Below are positions 12,001 through 23,073 of a stretch of DNA of 64,000 nt, in pieces. The notes beneath the pieces were generated by a model, which saw nothing but the letters and a program-made list of their open reading frames with translations, had not been told where the DNA came from and searched no databases. The position numbers and the translations under genes are program-made. The stretch is from positions 619,004,476-619,068,475 of the forward strand of contig NC_081408.1 in assembly GCF_030272615.1 (NCBI RefSeq), in the 5' to 3' direction. Origin of the DNA: Cryptomeria japonica (lineage: Eukaryota; Streptophyta; Pinopsida; Cupressales; Cupressaceae). Positions within the stretch are counted from its first letter, which is position 1; the number at the start of each line of letters is the position of its first letter.

Positions 12001-12301
12001 TTATGTGATCATCTGTGAATTCTTCGAGAAAATACACTGCATTGTGAAATTTCTTCTTCTCGATCACACTATATTCTGGTTTAATCTTCTTGTCTTTCCC
12101 ACATAACAAACTTAACTGGGAGTGAATCACTAGAGACCCTAGGTCTTCCAGTCTGCAATCAATATAACTAGAAACATCCCCTTCGACAATGACTCCGACG
12201 AGAATTTGAGATAGGGCATTATATTTCACCTTTTTCCTAAGGGATTCAAATGACTCCTTAGGTGCGGAAGAACTAGAAGAGGCTTTGGATGCAGAAGCCA
12301 T
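9018..12301 (-). pseudogene. NA-1 ORF2, long protein of unknown function
   Basis: About 1,090 codons from the ATG at 12301, interrupted by several stops. I do not recognise the protein. The N-terminal 220 residues are open and contain IRIILSKVHGD and CMVLGYRVFYAS. A middle part has DICFTIK and MGYEVVNDIL, followed by basic, serine-rich linkers. Then comes a lysine/glutamate-repeat tract, and the C-terminus is predicted helical. Element E has a homologue of the same length and order (57497-60809), and F keeps the C-terminal part. The domain around VHGD loosely recalls the putative plant transposon protein domain (Transposase_32), which is only a weak guess. Its start is set by a clear ATG after a spacer with no Gag frame. 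Confidence 0.75.
9977..10353 (-). repeat. Purine repeat encoding a KEK-rich tract in ORF2
   Basis: The minus strand is almost pure purine in units like GAGAAGGAGAAA. In the ORF2 frame it reads as many copies of EKEKKEK and EKEKAEK. Such a tract would form a long charged helix. The plus-strand frame over the same DNA is a serine/phenylalanine shadow. Confidence 0.8.
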
Positions 12302-12755
12302 GTCTAAATAATTTAGAATGATGAGAGTGATTCAACGAAGAACACCTTTTCACTGCAAACTAGGGTTCGCCGATGTCGAGCACAACACACTTCTCCAAGA
12401 GCTTACTTTACCGATTTGACTTCCACACTGATAGCTTGAAATGGCTGCAAAATCTTGTGCAAGATTTCTTTCTGGATTCTTTCGAATGCAAGATGAATCG
12501 CTCTTGTTGCGCTGCTCAAGCTAGAAAAATTCTTCTTCAAAAATAGGTAAGTAAAAATGACGACAAGAGTCACTTTTAAACATGCTCCTACCTACCATAA
12601 TAAATGCATCACCGATAGGATACAAACCCTAACTTTACCACTTCATTTCTTCTATCGGTTGATAGGTAATCGATATTGATAAAAGCACTTTACCAATATA
12701 CATCGGGGGTCCAAAACATTGTTACCAATATGTTCCCCCTTAAGATTTTTGAAGC
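12302..12755 (-). promoter_or_regulatory. NA-1 spacer between Gag-like ORF and ORF2
   Basis: There are 454 non-coding bases between the Gag-like stop and the ORF2 ATG. In element orientation the last 200 bases resemble a plant 5' untranslated leader, with a run into GAACCCTAGTTTGCAG near 12350-12365 shortly before the ATG. It may carry a separate promoter for ORF2. Element E has a matching spacer with a TATA-like box. Function is inference. Confidence 0.4.
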
Positions 12756-14073
12756 TTAATTTGCTGGTTCAGAGGTCTCCACACTGGGTGCAGAAGTAGG
12801 TACATCTTGTGGCATCTCTTCAGACTTCTTCTTCCAGGTTTTGTTCATATTAGCCCGAGTGGTTTCAACATCGACCTTCCTTTTACCTTCAGGGTTGACC
12901 GGTCTATCTTCCGGTGGATTCTTTTTCAGTCTGCATTTTCTAGCAATATGTCCCGGTTTGTGACAATGATAGCATACCATACCAGGTACTCTCAATGGTC
13001 CACTGTTCACATTTCCATTCTTCCTCCTGCATGTTGCAGTAGTGTGACCGCTACCACAACAGATCAAACAGGTTTGTCTCCAATTGTTTGCCGCTTCATA
13101 ACCATTTGACCAGTTGTCACAGGTTTTGTATCGGTTTGGGTTCTGGTTCATAGGAGGTTCTGGGACAACTCCTTTAGATCTTGGTGCATAACTTCTAGGG
13201 CTGTTCATAACTGATCTGCACTCAAAAGATCTATGCCCAAACTTGTTGCATGCATAACAATGACCATTAAATCTCCCTGTTCTAGCATTGTGGTTGTACA
13301 CAATGTTTTGCATGTAAGGAAAATTATTGTAAGTCTTACTCCTACACACATTGGCAGTATGTCCTTCCTTATGATAGCTAAAGCATACATGTTTGAACTT
13401 TGGCTTACCTTTGCTTTTACTACTGTTCTTAGGTATCGATTTCTCCTTTGGTGCATTAGTTTTGGTTCCAGAGGATTCACCTTCCTCATATTTAGAGACA
13501 CCAAGTCCAGAGGTATCCTTTGATGGCTTCATTGAATCTAGCTTTTGATCCAACTTCAAAGCACTCTGGTTGAACTTTGCAAATATCTCCTTTGTCTCAG
13601 CAAATTCCTTGGAAAGAGATTCATTGGTCTTCATCAAGGTTTCATTCTGAGAAATGGTTGCATTCAGTTTTGCTTGTACTTATTCATTTTCTTCCTTAAC
13701 TCTCTTGTAGATAAGCAGTGATGGTACAAATCTCTTGTTTCAGCTTAGAGATATCGTTCTTCTTGTCCTTCACTAGATCTTCAACTTTTCTTTTGTTTTC
13801 GATCTCCCGACTCATCCTAATAGTCAGTCCTTCCAACTCCCTCCTTAGGGTAGTTTTGGACTCATTCAGTTTCTTTACTTCTTGGAATAGGGCATCCATG
13901 TCTGCTTCATTAGAAGAGCTATTCTTAGTAATTTCCATCCTTTGCTCAGCAAGCTCTCTTCTTTTGGCTAAAGAGGCTTTATACTTGATCTTAAGTTCAT
14001 CATAGGCTCTCTCAGATTCATCCAAACGGTGAGTAAGTTCCCTCATGCTGGATTCCCCCATATCTTCTTTCAA
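12756..14073 (-). pseudogene. NA-1 Gag-like protein: coiled coil plus four CCHC knuckles
   Basis: The N-terminal half (14073-13700) is heptad-rich and charged, a probable coiled coil. A frameshift near 13705 and an in-frame TAA near 13679-13681, where glutamine is likely, break it. The C-terminal half has four zinc knuckles. The first is CFSYHKEGHTANVC, in which the second cysteine is tyrosine. The others, CYACNKFGHRSFEC, CLICCGSGHTTATC and CYHCHKPGHIARKC, are complete. CCHC knuckles bind RNA in retroelement Gag proteins, so this probably packages the element RNA. The equivalent frame in E is almost intact. There is no protease or pol after it. Confidence 0.85.
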
Positions 14074-14082
14074 GTGGTTAGA
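14062..14082 (-). promoter_or_regulatory. Conserved leader block of NA-1
   Basis: On the minus strand this reads TCTAACCACTTGAAAGAAGA. Near-identical blocks follow the primer sites of Copia-2 (18323-18346), E (56014-56034) and F (47978-47999). It is a shared leader element, perhaps for packaging or translation; the role is inference. Confidence 0.7.
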
Positions 14083-14095
14083 CTTAGAGAGGTTG

Positions 14096-14107
14096 GCTCT
14101 GATACCA
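14096..14107 (-). promoter_or_regulatory. NA-1 primer binding site
   Basis: The minus strand reads TGGTATCAGAGC, complementary to initiator tRNA-Met, next to the 5' LTR. Confidence 0.93.
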
Positions 14108-14109
14108 AT

Positions 14110-15240
14110 AGATGAATACTAAGAGGGGAGGTGAATTAGTATGCCCAAACACTTAACCAATCTCTTAAGCAATTTTACTATAGATCAATATAGTAGTTTA
14201 AACAACAAATCGGTTAAAACACCGATAATCCAAATAGCAAATAAAGCATTCACCCATAGAAGCACAAATCACCATAACACAAGATATTTTGACATGGAAA
14301 CCCAAATGGGAAAAACCACGGTGAGTAAAACTCATAAGTTAACTATCTGGAGAATAGTAACCAGACCGGTTAAGGCCTTATAGTGTTCTTCACCAGAATA
14401 GATCCTGTTAAGAATCCAGATCTTTGTTAGGAGATAAGTCCTGTTAAAGACTACCCTATTAGAAGATTTCAGATCCATAACTGTGAACCACCTTGTTAGA
14501 GGATTTACAATAGGCTTGACTGGGCCTACTCGGTTAAGGGTTTCAAACTTGTCGAAGAGATTAGTAATCAGCAAGTGAATGATCTACAAAGTAGCACAAA
14601 ATGCTTGATTAGATCCTTGACTGCTCTTTATTAATGCATTGCAACATTACTTCAGTCTTCTATCCTTTGCATGTTCAATCTCTATCGCACGATGCTTCTA
14701 TAACAACTTCGCTCTTCAACACACACATACTCTCACTAAAAGCCTAGACATGATGTCCTCATATAAGAATCTGATTTCATTCCGGTCCAATAAGATTAGA
14801 CTACAATTTCCTAGGTACAGTGCATCTAGACATAATTCGTAACACAACATAGAATCACTGCATCGGTGTTGGTGGATGATAACTCATCACAGATTACAAG
14901 TTTGCTGGTTAACAAAATACAATATACCGATTACCGATTTACAAACAAATACTGGTAAACTAGAACATAGTGTTCTGATCTTCAAAAAGATTGGCTGCCG
15001 CTTGGGGTCCTTGTACCACTTGAGATCCTCGTACTACTTGAGGTCCTCGGTCATGCTTTGACCGGTAAGCTCCTTCTGCAAACACTGATAGTCTTTACAA
15101 ACACAAACTATGCATACAATGACATATAATACCGGTTTGAATAATACATCACATAATACAGGTTGAGAATAACTCATACAACAAAATAAGTGTGTGTCCA
15201 TCAATGACAATCACAACTAAACATCATCAAAATGCCACCA
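14110..15240 (-). repeat. NA-1 5' LTR
   Basis: Partner of 7632-8769. Its outer end reads CCACCA on the plus strand where the partner has CCAACA, a single change in the terminal motif. The duplication GGGTG follows at 15241. Confidence 0.92.
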
Positions 15241-15245
15241 GGGTG

Positions 15246-15631
15246 AAAATAAGGTGGCAATTTTAGAAATACCTAGTTGATGAGGTGTAAACTTGATGAT
15301 GACAAAGTCGAGAAACCAATTCAATAAAACAAAACATATCAAAAAGGAGGGAAATAGAGGGAAATCAAACTTCCAACCCTCAACCTTGTCATCCAAGCCT
15401 AATCACAAACCTAAATGCACTAAACGCATACAAGGTTTAGAGAGAACAAAACCTGTACGAGTTATGTCAACATAAAGACATCCTAATATGTATGTATGTA
15501 TGTAATATGTGTATGTGTATGTATACATATATGTATGTAAAATATATGCATATACAGTCTCTCAATATCTTAGTACGTTGTATTCATGCCTTCTTTGAAT
15601 CTCTCTCTCCCTCTCTCCCTCTCTCTCCCCT
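15246..15631. other. Unassigned flank with a TATG microsatellite
   Basis: No gene is seen. A (TATG)n-like microsatellite lies at about 15488-15550 and a CTCTCC tract at 15600-15630, leading into the minisatellite. Confidence 0.5.
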
Positions 15632-16757
15632 TAGGACCCAACATAACCCCTAATGACATCATATAAGGTCCCTTAGCACACCATATGACCCCTTAAGACC
15701 ATATGATGTCCTAAGGGGTTGTATGATGTTATAACACATGTGCAACCCCATTAGGACCCCACATGACCCTTAATGACACCATATGACCCCTTAGGACCAT
15801 GTATGATATCCTAATGGGTCATATGGTGTTGTAAGGGGTCATATGGTGTTGTAACATATGTGTGGCAGAATTAGGACCCCACGTGACCCCTAACAATATC
15901 ATGTGACCCCTTAGCACACCACATGACCCCTTAGGAGCATATGATGTCCTAAGGGGTCATATGGTGTTATAACACATGCGTGGCACCATTAGGACTCCAC
16001 ATGACCCCTAATGACACCATATGACCCCCTAGCACACCACATGACCCCTTAGAACCATATGATGTCATAAGGGGTTGTATGGTGTCCTAAGGGGTCATAT
16101 GGTGTTCTAGCACATGTGCAGACATATTAGGACCCCACAAGACCCCTAATGACACCATATGACCTCTTAGCATACCACGTGACCCCTTAGGACATCATAT
16201 ATGGTCCTAAGAGGTTGTATGGTGTCCTAAGAGGTCATATGGTGTTTTAACACGTGTGGCCCCATTAGGACCCCAAAGACCTATAACGACACCATATGGA
16301 CCCTTAGCATACAACATGACCCCTTAGAACTATATAATATCTTAAGGGGTTGCATGATGTTCTAACACATGTGCGGCCCCATTAGGACCCCACATGACCC
16401 CCAATGACACCATATGACCCCTTAGGACCATGTATGATATCCTAAGGGGTCATAAGGGGATATATGGTGTTGTAACACATGCGTGGCCTAATTAGGACCT
16501 CACGTGAACCCTAACGACATCATGTGACCCCTTAGCACAACACATGACCCCTTAGGAGGATATGATATCCTAAGGGGTCATATGGTGTCCTAGTGGGTCA
16601 TATGATAGTGTAAAACGTGTGGCACCATTAGGGCTCCACATGACCCCTTAGGACCATATGATGCCCTAAGGGGTCGTATGGTGTCCTAAGGGGTTATATG
16701 GTGTTCTAATACATGTGCATACCCATTAGGACCCCATAAGACCCCTAACGACACCAT
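15632..16757. repeat. Palindromic minisatellite with higher-order repeats
   Basis: Ten or so monomers of about 100-145 bp each contain ATTAGGACCCCACATGACCC-like and CCTTAGGACCATATGATGTC-like words. The arms GACCCCTTAGGAC and GTCCTAAGGGGTC flank CATATGAT, so most monomers can fold back. Monomers that start near 15749, 15870, 15988 and 16118 resemble those near 16380, 16490, 16627 and 16725, which gives a higher-order period of about 610-640 bp (five monomers). The array stops exactly at the Copia-2 5' LTR, so Copia-2 probably inserted into it. Confidence 0.85.
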
Positions 16758-18286
16758 TGTTGGCATATGTGCAGAGTATGCTGACATGATGATATTATGT
16801 TGTCATTGATGTCAATATGTTGAAGAGTGAATCGGTAATATGTTGAAGAGTGAACTGGTAATATGTTGAAGAGTGAACCGGTTTATTGCAGTTAAGCAAC
16901 TAGCAAAGTGAACTGGTATAATGTTGTGAACCAGTATATGTGCAAAAGGTGAAGCGGTATGTTAAAATGTGAACCGACATTTGGAATGTTTTCTATCAAG
17001 GTTTAATATGGTATGACTATCGGTTGGTAGTCTCAGCCTCAGGATTTCCGGTTGAAGTGCTTCGAGCTTGTGTGACTCAACCAATGACATTGTGTGATGA
17101 GTTAGCATTATAATAGAGATCAGATCGTGTTGCCACGTTAGCCTCATGTGCGTGAAGGATCTTGCATGAAGGAGATTGATCCTATCTGCCTCGGGGATGT
17201 GCGAAGTCTCTGCAAACGGTGGAGAACGCGTGATGGGTTATCGCCTCCATGAAGTGGTGAAGAACGAACGATGGAGAATGTCTTGAGATTTGTTCAAGAC
17301 CGTTGTGTTCAAATGCAAAGTGTTCAATGGTTGGGATTGAACCGATTGAATTGATCAACCTAAATGTCTAGGGTTTAGGGTTTATGCTACCGACCTATTT
17401 GTTTCCTATAAGATCGATGTTGTGTTTTATGTTGAGGTTGTTGGCAAATGTTGTGTGTGTATCTAAGTGCAAAGATACATGATTCTTGCCAGACCAAATA
17501 AGAAAATTGATACCTGTAGAGTGTGTGTGTAGAAGGAAGGAACTAAAGCGGATCTGCACTGGCATTGTGTGTTATTACCAGATCATTGTAATACATGTTG
17601 ATCTCTAACCACTTCAACAGTTGGAAAATCCCTTAACCAGGTAGCTTTAATCAACTTGCTATAAATCCTTTAATAGGGTGACTCAAAGCCATTGAGTTCT
17701 GAAAATCCTCTAATAAAGTAACCTCTAATAGGGTTTAACCCTTAACCGAGTATTCTAGCCATCCCTTAACCGGGTGATCCCTAACAGGTTCGGTTCCTAA
17801 CAGAACCTGTTGTAACAGTCTTTAACCGGACTAGGCTCCTAACAGAGCGGACTTCTAAAGAGTTCAAGAACAACTTGTGGGTATTCATCCCCACCATGGT
17901 TTTTCCCAGTTGGGTTTCCATGTGAAAAATATGTGTGTCATGTGTGATGCCTCTTTCATGTGATGTTTTGTTATTTCTTGTTTAGTGGTGAATCATGTTG
18001 ATAGCAAGTTTTTGTATTTCTGATGGTAGATTACCTGTTTATGCACAAGGATAAAAGTGGAAATGAAGGTGTAGGTTGTGTGGAAAGCTAAGTGTTGCTG
18101 GTGTATGTCTTTCTCAGTTGCATTATGTTTAACCGGTAGTAATCTGGTTCAGGCCGATGTTAGTGATTGTCAGTCAAGTTCACTGTCTGTAGTCAAACCG
18201 GTTCAGGAGAAGATATTGTGTCTGTACTGATTCAACCCCCCCTCTCAGTACCGGTTTGGTACTTGCTGTTCATCATTGAGTTATCA
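16758..18286 (+). repeat. Copia-2 5' LTR
   Basis: It begins TGTTGGCATATG and ends at CA, two bases before the primer site. Three copies of a 23-bp unit AATATGTTGAAGAGTGAACC plus GGT lie at 16814-16882. Near the 3' end are CCACCATGGTTTTTCCC (about 17891-17908) and a poly-C box before CTCTCAGTACCGG (18236-18252). The copy lacks about 30 bp present in the 3' LTR near 22890-22910. Confidence 0.92.
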
Positions 18287-18288
18287 AT

Positions 18289-18300
18289 TGGTATCAGAGC
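18289..18300 (+). promoter_or_regulatory. Copia-2 primer binding site
   Basis: TGGTATCAGAGC, complementary to initiator tRNA-Met. Confidence 0.94.
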
Positions 18301-18353
18301 ATCCTCTAGGCTGTGTTGTAAGCTTAACCACTTGAGGGAAAGATCCTATTGTA

Positions 18354-19601
18354 ATGATGAAGAGGGAAGGTCCAAATTTCAACAGAGACAATTTCAAAAT
18401 ATGGAAGGACAGAATGAAGATATACATCAGAAGCATGGGTGCTCAACACTGGAGCTATGTTGAGAATGCTTTTGTTATTCCTACCGGTACTCTCATCGAT
18501 GATCAAAAGAGAGAGATCCAGGAGAATGGGCAAGTCATGGAAGCCCTAATCAGCAGCTTATCTAACATTGAGTTTATTGATGTCCAGAATAAAGATAATC
18601 CCAAAGAAGTATGGGATACTCTTGAGAATATCTATGACGGTGATGAGCATGCAAAACAAGTTAAGGAAGAAAGCCTTAGGGGAAAGTTTGAAGACATGCA
18701 GATGGTTGAAGGAGAGACCATTCAAAAATATGGAATAAGAATCAAAACTGTTGTTGGAGATATCAAGAGTGCAGGTGGTAAAATGGAAGATTCTTATGTT
18801 ATTAGTGAAGTCTTGAGGTCCTTGTTACCGGTCTATGCAATAAGGGTTGCTGCTATTCAGGAGTTGAGGTCAATAGACAAGACTAAGGTATCCCTAGACT
18901 CCATCATTGCAAAATTGATAGCCTATGAGCTAAATAGTTTTGATGGCAGTGTTCAGAAGACTGAATCAGCTTTTAGAGCATCTGTTACACCATCCAACAA
19001 AGGAAAAGAAGAAAGGACCAACGGTGAACCAAGACAGAGCAGAGAAATGGATGATGAGGAGATTCTAATGGAATTTGAAGCTCTTCTTTCCAAGAGACTT
19101 CCTAAGGGAATTGACAAATACAGAGGTAAGCTCCCTTTGAAATGCTTTTCTTGTAACCGGATAGGACATATTACTATAAACTGTCCTAATGGTGACAAAA
19201 AGGACAAACCAGAAAGGTTCAAGAAATTCAAAGGAGGAAACAAGAGAAACTATTTTATAGTAGTTGATGAAGGTGTCACAGATGAGGAATTAGAAGATGA
19301 AGAAAATGAAGATATTGTGTTTGTTGCAGTCAAGGAAGATGTGTCAGACAAGAAGGCTCTTGTCTCCTGCTTTGATAATTCTAATGAGTGGATTATTGAC
19401 AGTGGCTGTTCTCACCATATGACTGGTGACTAGAGCAAGTTTCTATCTTTGAAAGAATATGATGGTGGTGTGGTTCGTTTTGGTAATGATGCACCATGTA
19501 TGGTCAAAGGAAGAGGGTCCATCTCTCTGAATGGAAAGAGTAGTGTTGACAATGCGTATTGGGTGGAATGTCTCAGACACAACCTATTGATTGTTGCCTA
19601 G
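18354..19601 (+). pseudogene. Copia-2 gag and protease
   Basis: Gag starts MMKREGP at 18354, shortly after the leader block. It has the UBN2-type copia Gag region to about residue 200, a CCHC knuckle CFSCNRIGHITINC (about 19144-19185), an acidic stretch, and the protease motif WIIDSGCSHHMTGD (about 19389-19430) with the catalytic DSG intact. A TAG at 19431-19433 follows directly, and another TAG at 19599-19601 stands where glutamine is expected before LNDNG. The frame is otherwise open. Gag would package RNA and the protease would cut the polyprotein. Confidence 0.93.
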
Positions 19602-20858
19602 TTGAATGATAATGGACTCACTCTGGAATTCAAAAATGGAGTGTGCAAAATCAAAGGAAAGAATGGTGAACTGATGGCCACCGGTATGCAGACCAAAGGT
19701 AACCTATTTCAGCTGAATGCACATGTCAGTACATGTCTTATGGCTAAGTTTGATGATAGATGGATATGGCATAGGAGACTCTACCATATTAACTTTGATA
19801 ACATTGTGAAGGCCAGTAAGATCAAGGTAGTTAGAGGATTGTCGGTGCTAAGTAAACTGGAAAATCCTTTGTGCAGAGAGTGTCAACTGGGGAAAATGTC
19901 TTCCTCAACTTTCAAAGGTAAATCTTTCACTGCAAATAATTTAATTGATCTTGTGCATACTGATTTGTGTGGTCCTATGAAAACTAGGAGTGTGCAGGGA
20001 GATAGGTATTTTATGATTCTTATAGATGATTGCTCAAGAATGATGTGGGTCACATTCTTGAAGGACAAGTCTGAAGCCTTTGGAAAGTTCAAAGATTTCA
20101 GAGCACTGGCAGAAAAGGAAAGCGATAGAAGAATAAAATGCCTTAGAACTAATCAAGGAGGGGAATTCACTTCCAGTGAATTCAACAAATATTGTGAAGA
20201 GAATGGCATCAAGAGGCAACTGTCTGCCCCCCGGACTCCACAACAGAATGGCTTAGCAGAGAGGAACAATTGGACTGTGGTTGAAGCAGCTAGAACTATG
20301 TTGATCCAAGGAAAGGTTGCTCACACCTTTTGGAGAGAAGCGGTGAGCACTGCACTTTACACAATGAACTGGGTACTCATCAAGAAAGGAAAGGATAAGA
20401 CTCCTTATGAGTACTGGACCGGTAAGACACCAGTGGTAAGCTACTTCAGAGTATTTGGTAGCAAATGTTATATCAAGAGGAGTGAAGATCAAAGCAAGTT
20501 CGATGCAAAATATGATGAGGGAATATTCCTAGGATATTCCACCAAGAGCAAAGCTCTCAAATGCTTCAACAATAGGACTTAGAGAATTGTTGAAAGCATC
20601 AATGTTAGAGTTGATGAAACCTCTAAGAAATTTGAGGAAACCGACAGTGAGAAAGTAAGAGATGAACCGGTAGTAACCTTCTGGGAACCGGTTGCAAAAC
20701 AACCAAGCACCAGTAACAGTGCTCCTACACTGGTGGATGCTGATGCTGATGAAGATGAGGATGAAGAAGAGAAGCAAGAGGAATCTGTTAAGAATATACC
20801 TAGGTATGTAAAACTCAATCATGATCCAAAGCAAATCATAGGAGACAAAGATGCATGA
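19602..20858 (+). pseudogene. Copia-2 integrase
   Basis: The GAG-pre-integrase region (WHRRLYHIN, CRECQLGK) is followed by the DDE core. The first catalytic Asp is in VHTDLCGP and the Glu in QNGLAERNN. The second catalytic Asp, normally in a TDxGGEF motif, is Asn here (codon AAT at 20151-20153). The core ends near FLGYS. In-frame stops are TAG at 20580-20582 and TGA at 20856-20858, after an acidic linker with ADADEDEDEEE. The Asn substitution alone should abolish strand transfer. Confidence 0.92.
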
Positions 20859-22438
20859 ATTCTTACAAGAAGAAAGGTAAGAGAAAACTCATGTATGATC
20901 TCTGAATTTGAGCCTAAATCCTTCAAAGAGGCAAATAAAGATGAAGATTGGATCAAGGCAATGGAAGAGGAACTTGATCAAATAGAGAAGAATGGTACAT
21001 GGTCTTTGGTACCCAGACCGGAGCATAAAAATGTCATTGGAACCAAATGGGTTTTTAGAAATAAGCTGAATGAGGATGGCACAGTGGTAAGGAACAAAAC
21101 TAGACTAGTATGTAAAGGATATGCCCAAGAAGAAGGAGAAGACTATGGAGAAACCTTTGCTCCAGTAGCAAGATTGGAAGGAGTTTGTATGCTTCTTGCA
21201 TATGTAGGTTTTAAAGGATTCAAGGTATACCAAATGGATGTAAAATCTGCATTTCTAAATGGAATACTTGAAGAGGAGGTGTATATAGAGCAACCAGATG
21301 GGTTTGCCCTATCTGAAGACAATGACATGTGTGTAGGCTACATAAAGCCTTGTATGAACTGAAGCAGGCACCTAGAGCATGGTATGAACGCTTGCACTCC
21401 CATCTTGTGAAGATTGGATTTGAAAGAACAAGTGAAGATAGCAATATCTACTTGAAATTAGAAAGAGATTAGATTTTGATCTGTGAAGTATTTGTTGATG
21501 ACATAATCTTTGGTGGAGATGACAAGACGAGTCATGACTTTGCAGATGAGATGAAAAAAGAGTTTGAAATGTCACTCATAGGGGAGATTAAGTTCTTCAT
21601 TGGACTGCAGATTCAGCAAATGAAAGATGGAATCTTTATTACTCAGTCCAAGTATGTCAAAGAGGTGTTGAAGACCTTTGGCATGGAAGATAGCAAACCA
21701 GTTGGTACACCAATGGTGACCGGTTGTAAACTATCAAAAGAGGATGACTCAGCATTAGTAAATGAGAAGGAATATCGATCAGTGATTGACAAGTTGCATT
21801 ATGTAGTGCATAGCAGACCGAACATTGCAAATGCAGTGGGTATTACCACTCGGTTTCAGAAAAGCCCAAGAGAATCCCTCTTGGTAGCAGTCAAGCAGAT
21901 TCTTAGATATCTGAAGGGAACTATTGACTATTTATTATGGTATCCATACAATGATGATTTCAACCTGAAAGTGCTCACAGATGCTGATTGGGCTGGTAAT
22001 GTGGATGACTGGAAGAGCACAACCGGTGGTGCATTCTTTCTCGGTGGTAGACTGGTCTCATGGATGAGTAAAAAGCAGAGTTGTATCTCTCAGTCTACAA
22101 CAGAAGCAGAGTATGTTGCAACTTTTATGAACTACACCCAGACTATTTGGATGAAGCATGCATTGAATGGCTTCAAAGTTCATGTATCTGAACCGGTAAG
22201 TATATTTTGTGACAATACAAGTGCAATTAACATTTCCAAGAATCTAGTTTTACATGCTAGAACCAAGCACTTTGAACTCAAGTATCATTTCTTGAGGGAA
22301 AAGGTTCAGAACAAAGAGGTGGTATTGGAACATGTTTCCAGTAAGGAGCAATTAGCAGACATATTCACCAAGCCTCTACCAAAGGCTACATTTACCTATT
22401 TGAGAGGTGAATTAGGGGTGATTCGCTTTAAGAGGTAA
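20859..22438 (+). pseudogene. Copia-2 reverse transcriptase and RNase H
   Basis: RT motifs in order are [34 protein letters not shown] and the catalytic box FVDDIIFGG. RNase H shows TDADWAG, STTEAEYVA and CDNTSAI, and the frame ends at 22438. A one-base deletion near 21328-21332 shifts the frame, so a TGA falls at 21360. A TAG at 21470-21472 interrupts it just before the catalytic box. These enzymes copy the element RNA into DNA; this copy is dead from frame damage. Confidence 0.93.
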
Positions 22439-22688
22439 ACTAAAGGTTTGTGCCCCACATTAGTCAGATCTTACTTTTCTATATCTTTTCAGGATTGATG
22501 TGTTGAAGGATGCTACTCCTCAGGGGGAGTAGCATAGTGGAACAGGGAAGCTCATGCCTTCACTTTGGCATTGTTGTCAAAGGGGGAGAAGATGTGAAGA
22601 AGAAAAGATATCTGTAGTATTAAGGAGAAGATGTGATGCAGAAAGAGAGATATCTTTGTATATTGCCATCAATGCCAAAGGGGGAGAT
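22439..22688 (+). promoter_or_regulatory. Copia-2 3' untranslated region with polypurine tract
   Basis: The 250 bases hold several GGGGGAG words (near 22522, 22583 and 22680). The true polypurine tract AAAGGGGGAGAT at 22677-22688 directly precedes the 3' LTR. The phrase GCCATCAATGCCAAAGGGG before it recurs before the 3' LTRs of NA-1, E and F. Confidence 0.85.
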
Positions 22689-23073
22689 TGTTGGCATATG
22701 TGCAGAGTATGTTGACATAATGATATTATGTTGTCATTGATGTCAATATGCTAAAGAGTGAACCGGTAATATGTTGAAGAGTGAACCAGTAATATGTTGA
22801 AGAGTGAACTAGTTTATTGCAGTTAAGCAACTAGCAAAGTGAACCGGTATAATGTTGTGAACCGGTATATGTACAAAAGGTGAAGCAATATGCTTGTTCA
22901 GGTGAACCGGTATGTTAAAATGTGAACCGACATTTGGAATGTTTTCTATCAAGGTTTAATATGGCATGACTATCGGTTGGTAGTCTCAACCTCAGGGTTT
23001 CCGGTTGAAGTGCTTCGAGCCTGTGTGATTCAACCAATGACATTGTGTGATGAGTTAGCATTATAATAGAGAT
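22689..23073 (+). repeat. Copia-2 3' LTR, truncated after 385 bp
   Basis: This aligns with the first part of the 5' LTR to TTATAATAGAGAT (17109-17122) and then stops. The Gypsy gag remnant begins there with no LTR of its own, so the junction is a deletion or rearrangement breakpoint. Confidence 0.9.

Larger units (their letters stand above)
7632..15240 (-). mobile_element. NA-1: non-autonomous LTR retrotransposon with Gag-like protein and ORF2
   Basis: A complete 7.6-kb element lies on the minus strand. Two LTRs of about 1.13 kb (7632-8769 and 14110-15240) are flanked by a perfect 5-bp target duplication, GGGTG, at 7627-7631 and 15241-15245. A tRNA-iMet primer site and a polypurine tract are in place. 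The interior encodes a coiled-coil plus CCHC Gag-like protein and a second long protein, ORF2, but no protease, integrase, reverse transcriptase or RNase H. It must therefore have depended on another element. The same gene pair is in element E, and a shortened version is in F. Confidence 0.93.
16758..23073 (+). mobile_element. Copia-2: Ty1/copia element with long LTRs, 3' LTR truncated
   Basis: The element reads on the plus strand. The 5' LTR is 1,529 bp (16758-18286), then a tRNA-iMet primer site, a gag-pol frame, a polypurine tract and a 3' LTR that keeps only 385 bp. All copia domains are present in one frame except for a one-base deletion near 21330, after which the frame shifts. About six in-frame stops are present. 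Because the 3' LTR is cut off at 23073, no target duplication can be checked. Its non-coding landmarks are shared with NA-1, E and F. Confidence 0.93.

Noticed and set aside
15632-16757. Repeat array considered as a CRISPR array
   Set aside because: Repeats are degenerate, of uneven length, palindromic and contiguous, with no unique spacers, in plant nuclear DNA.
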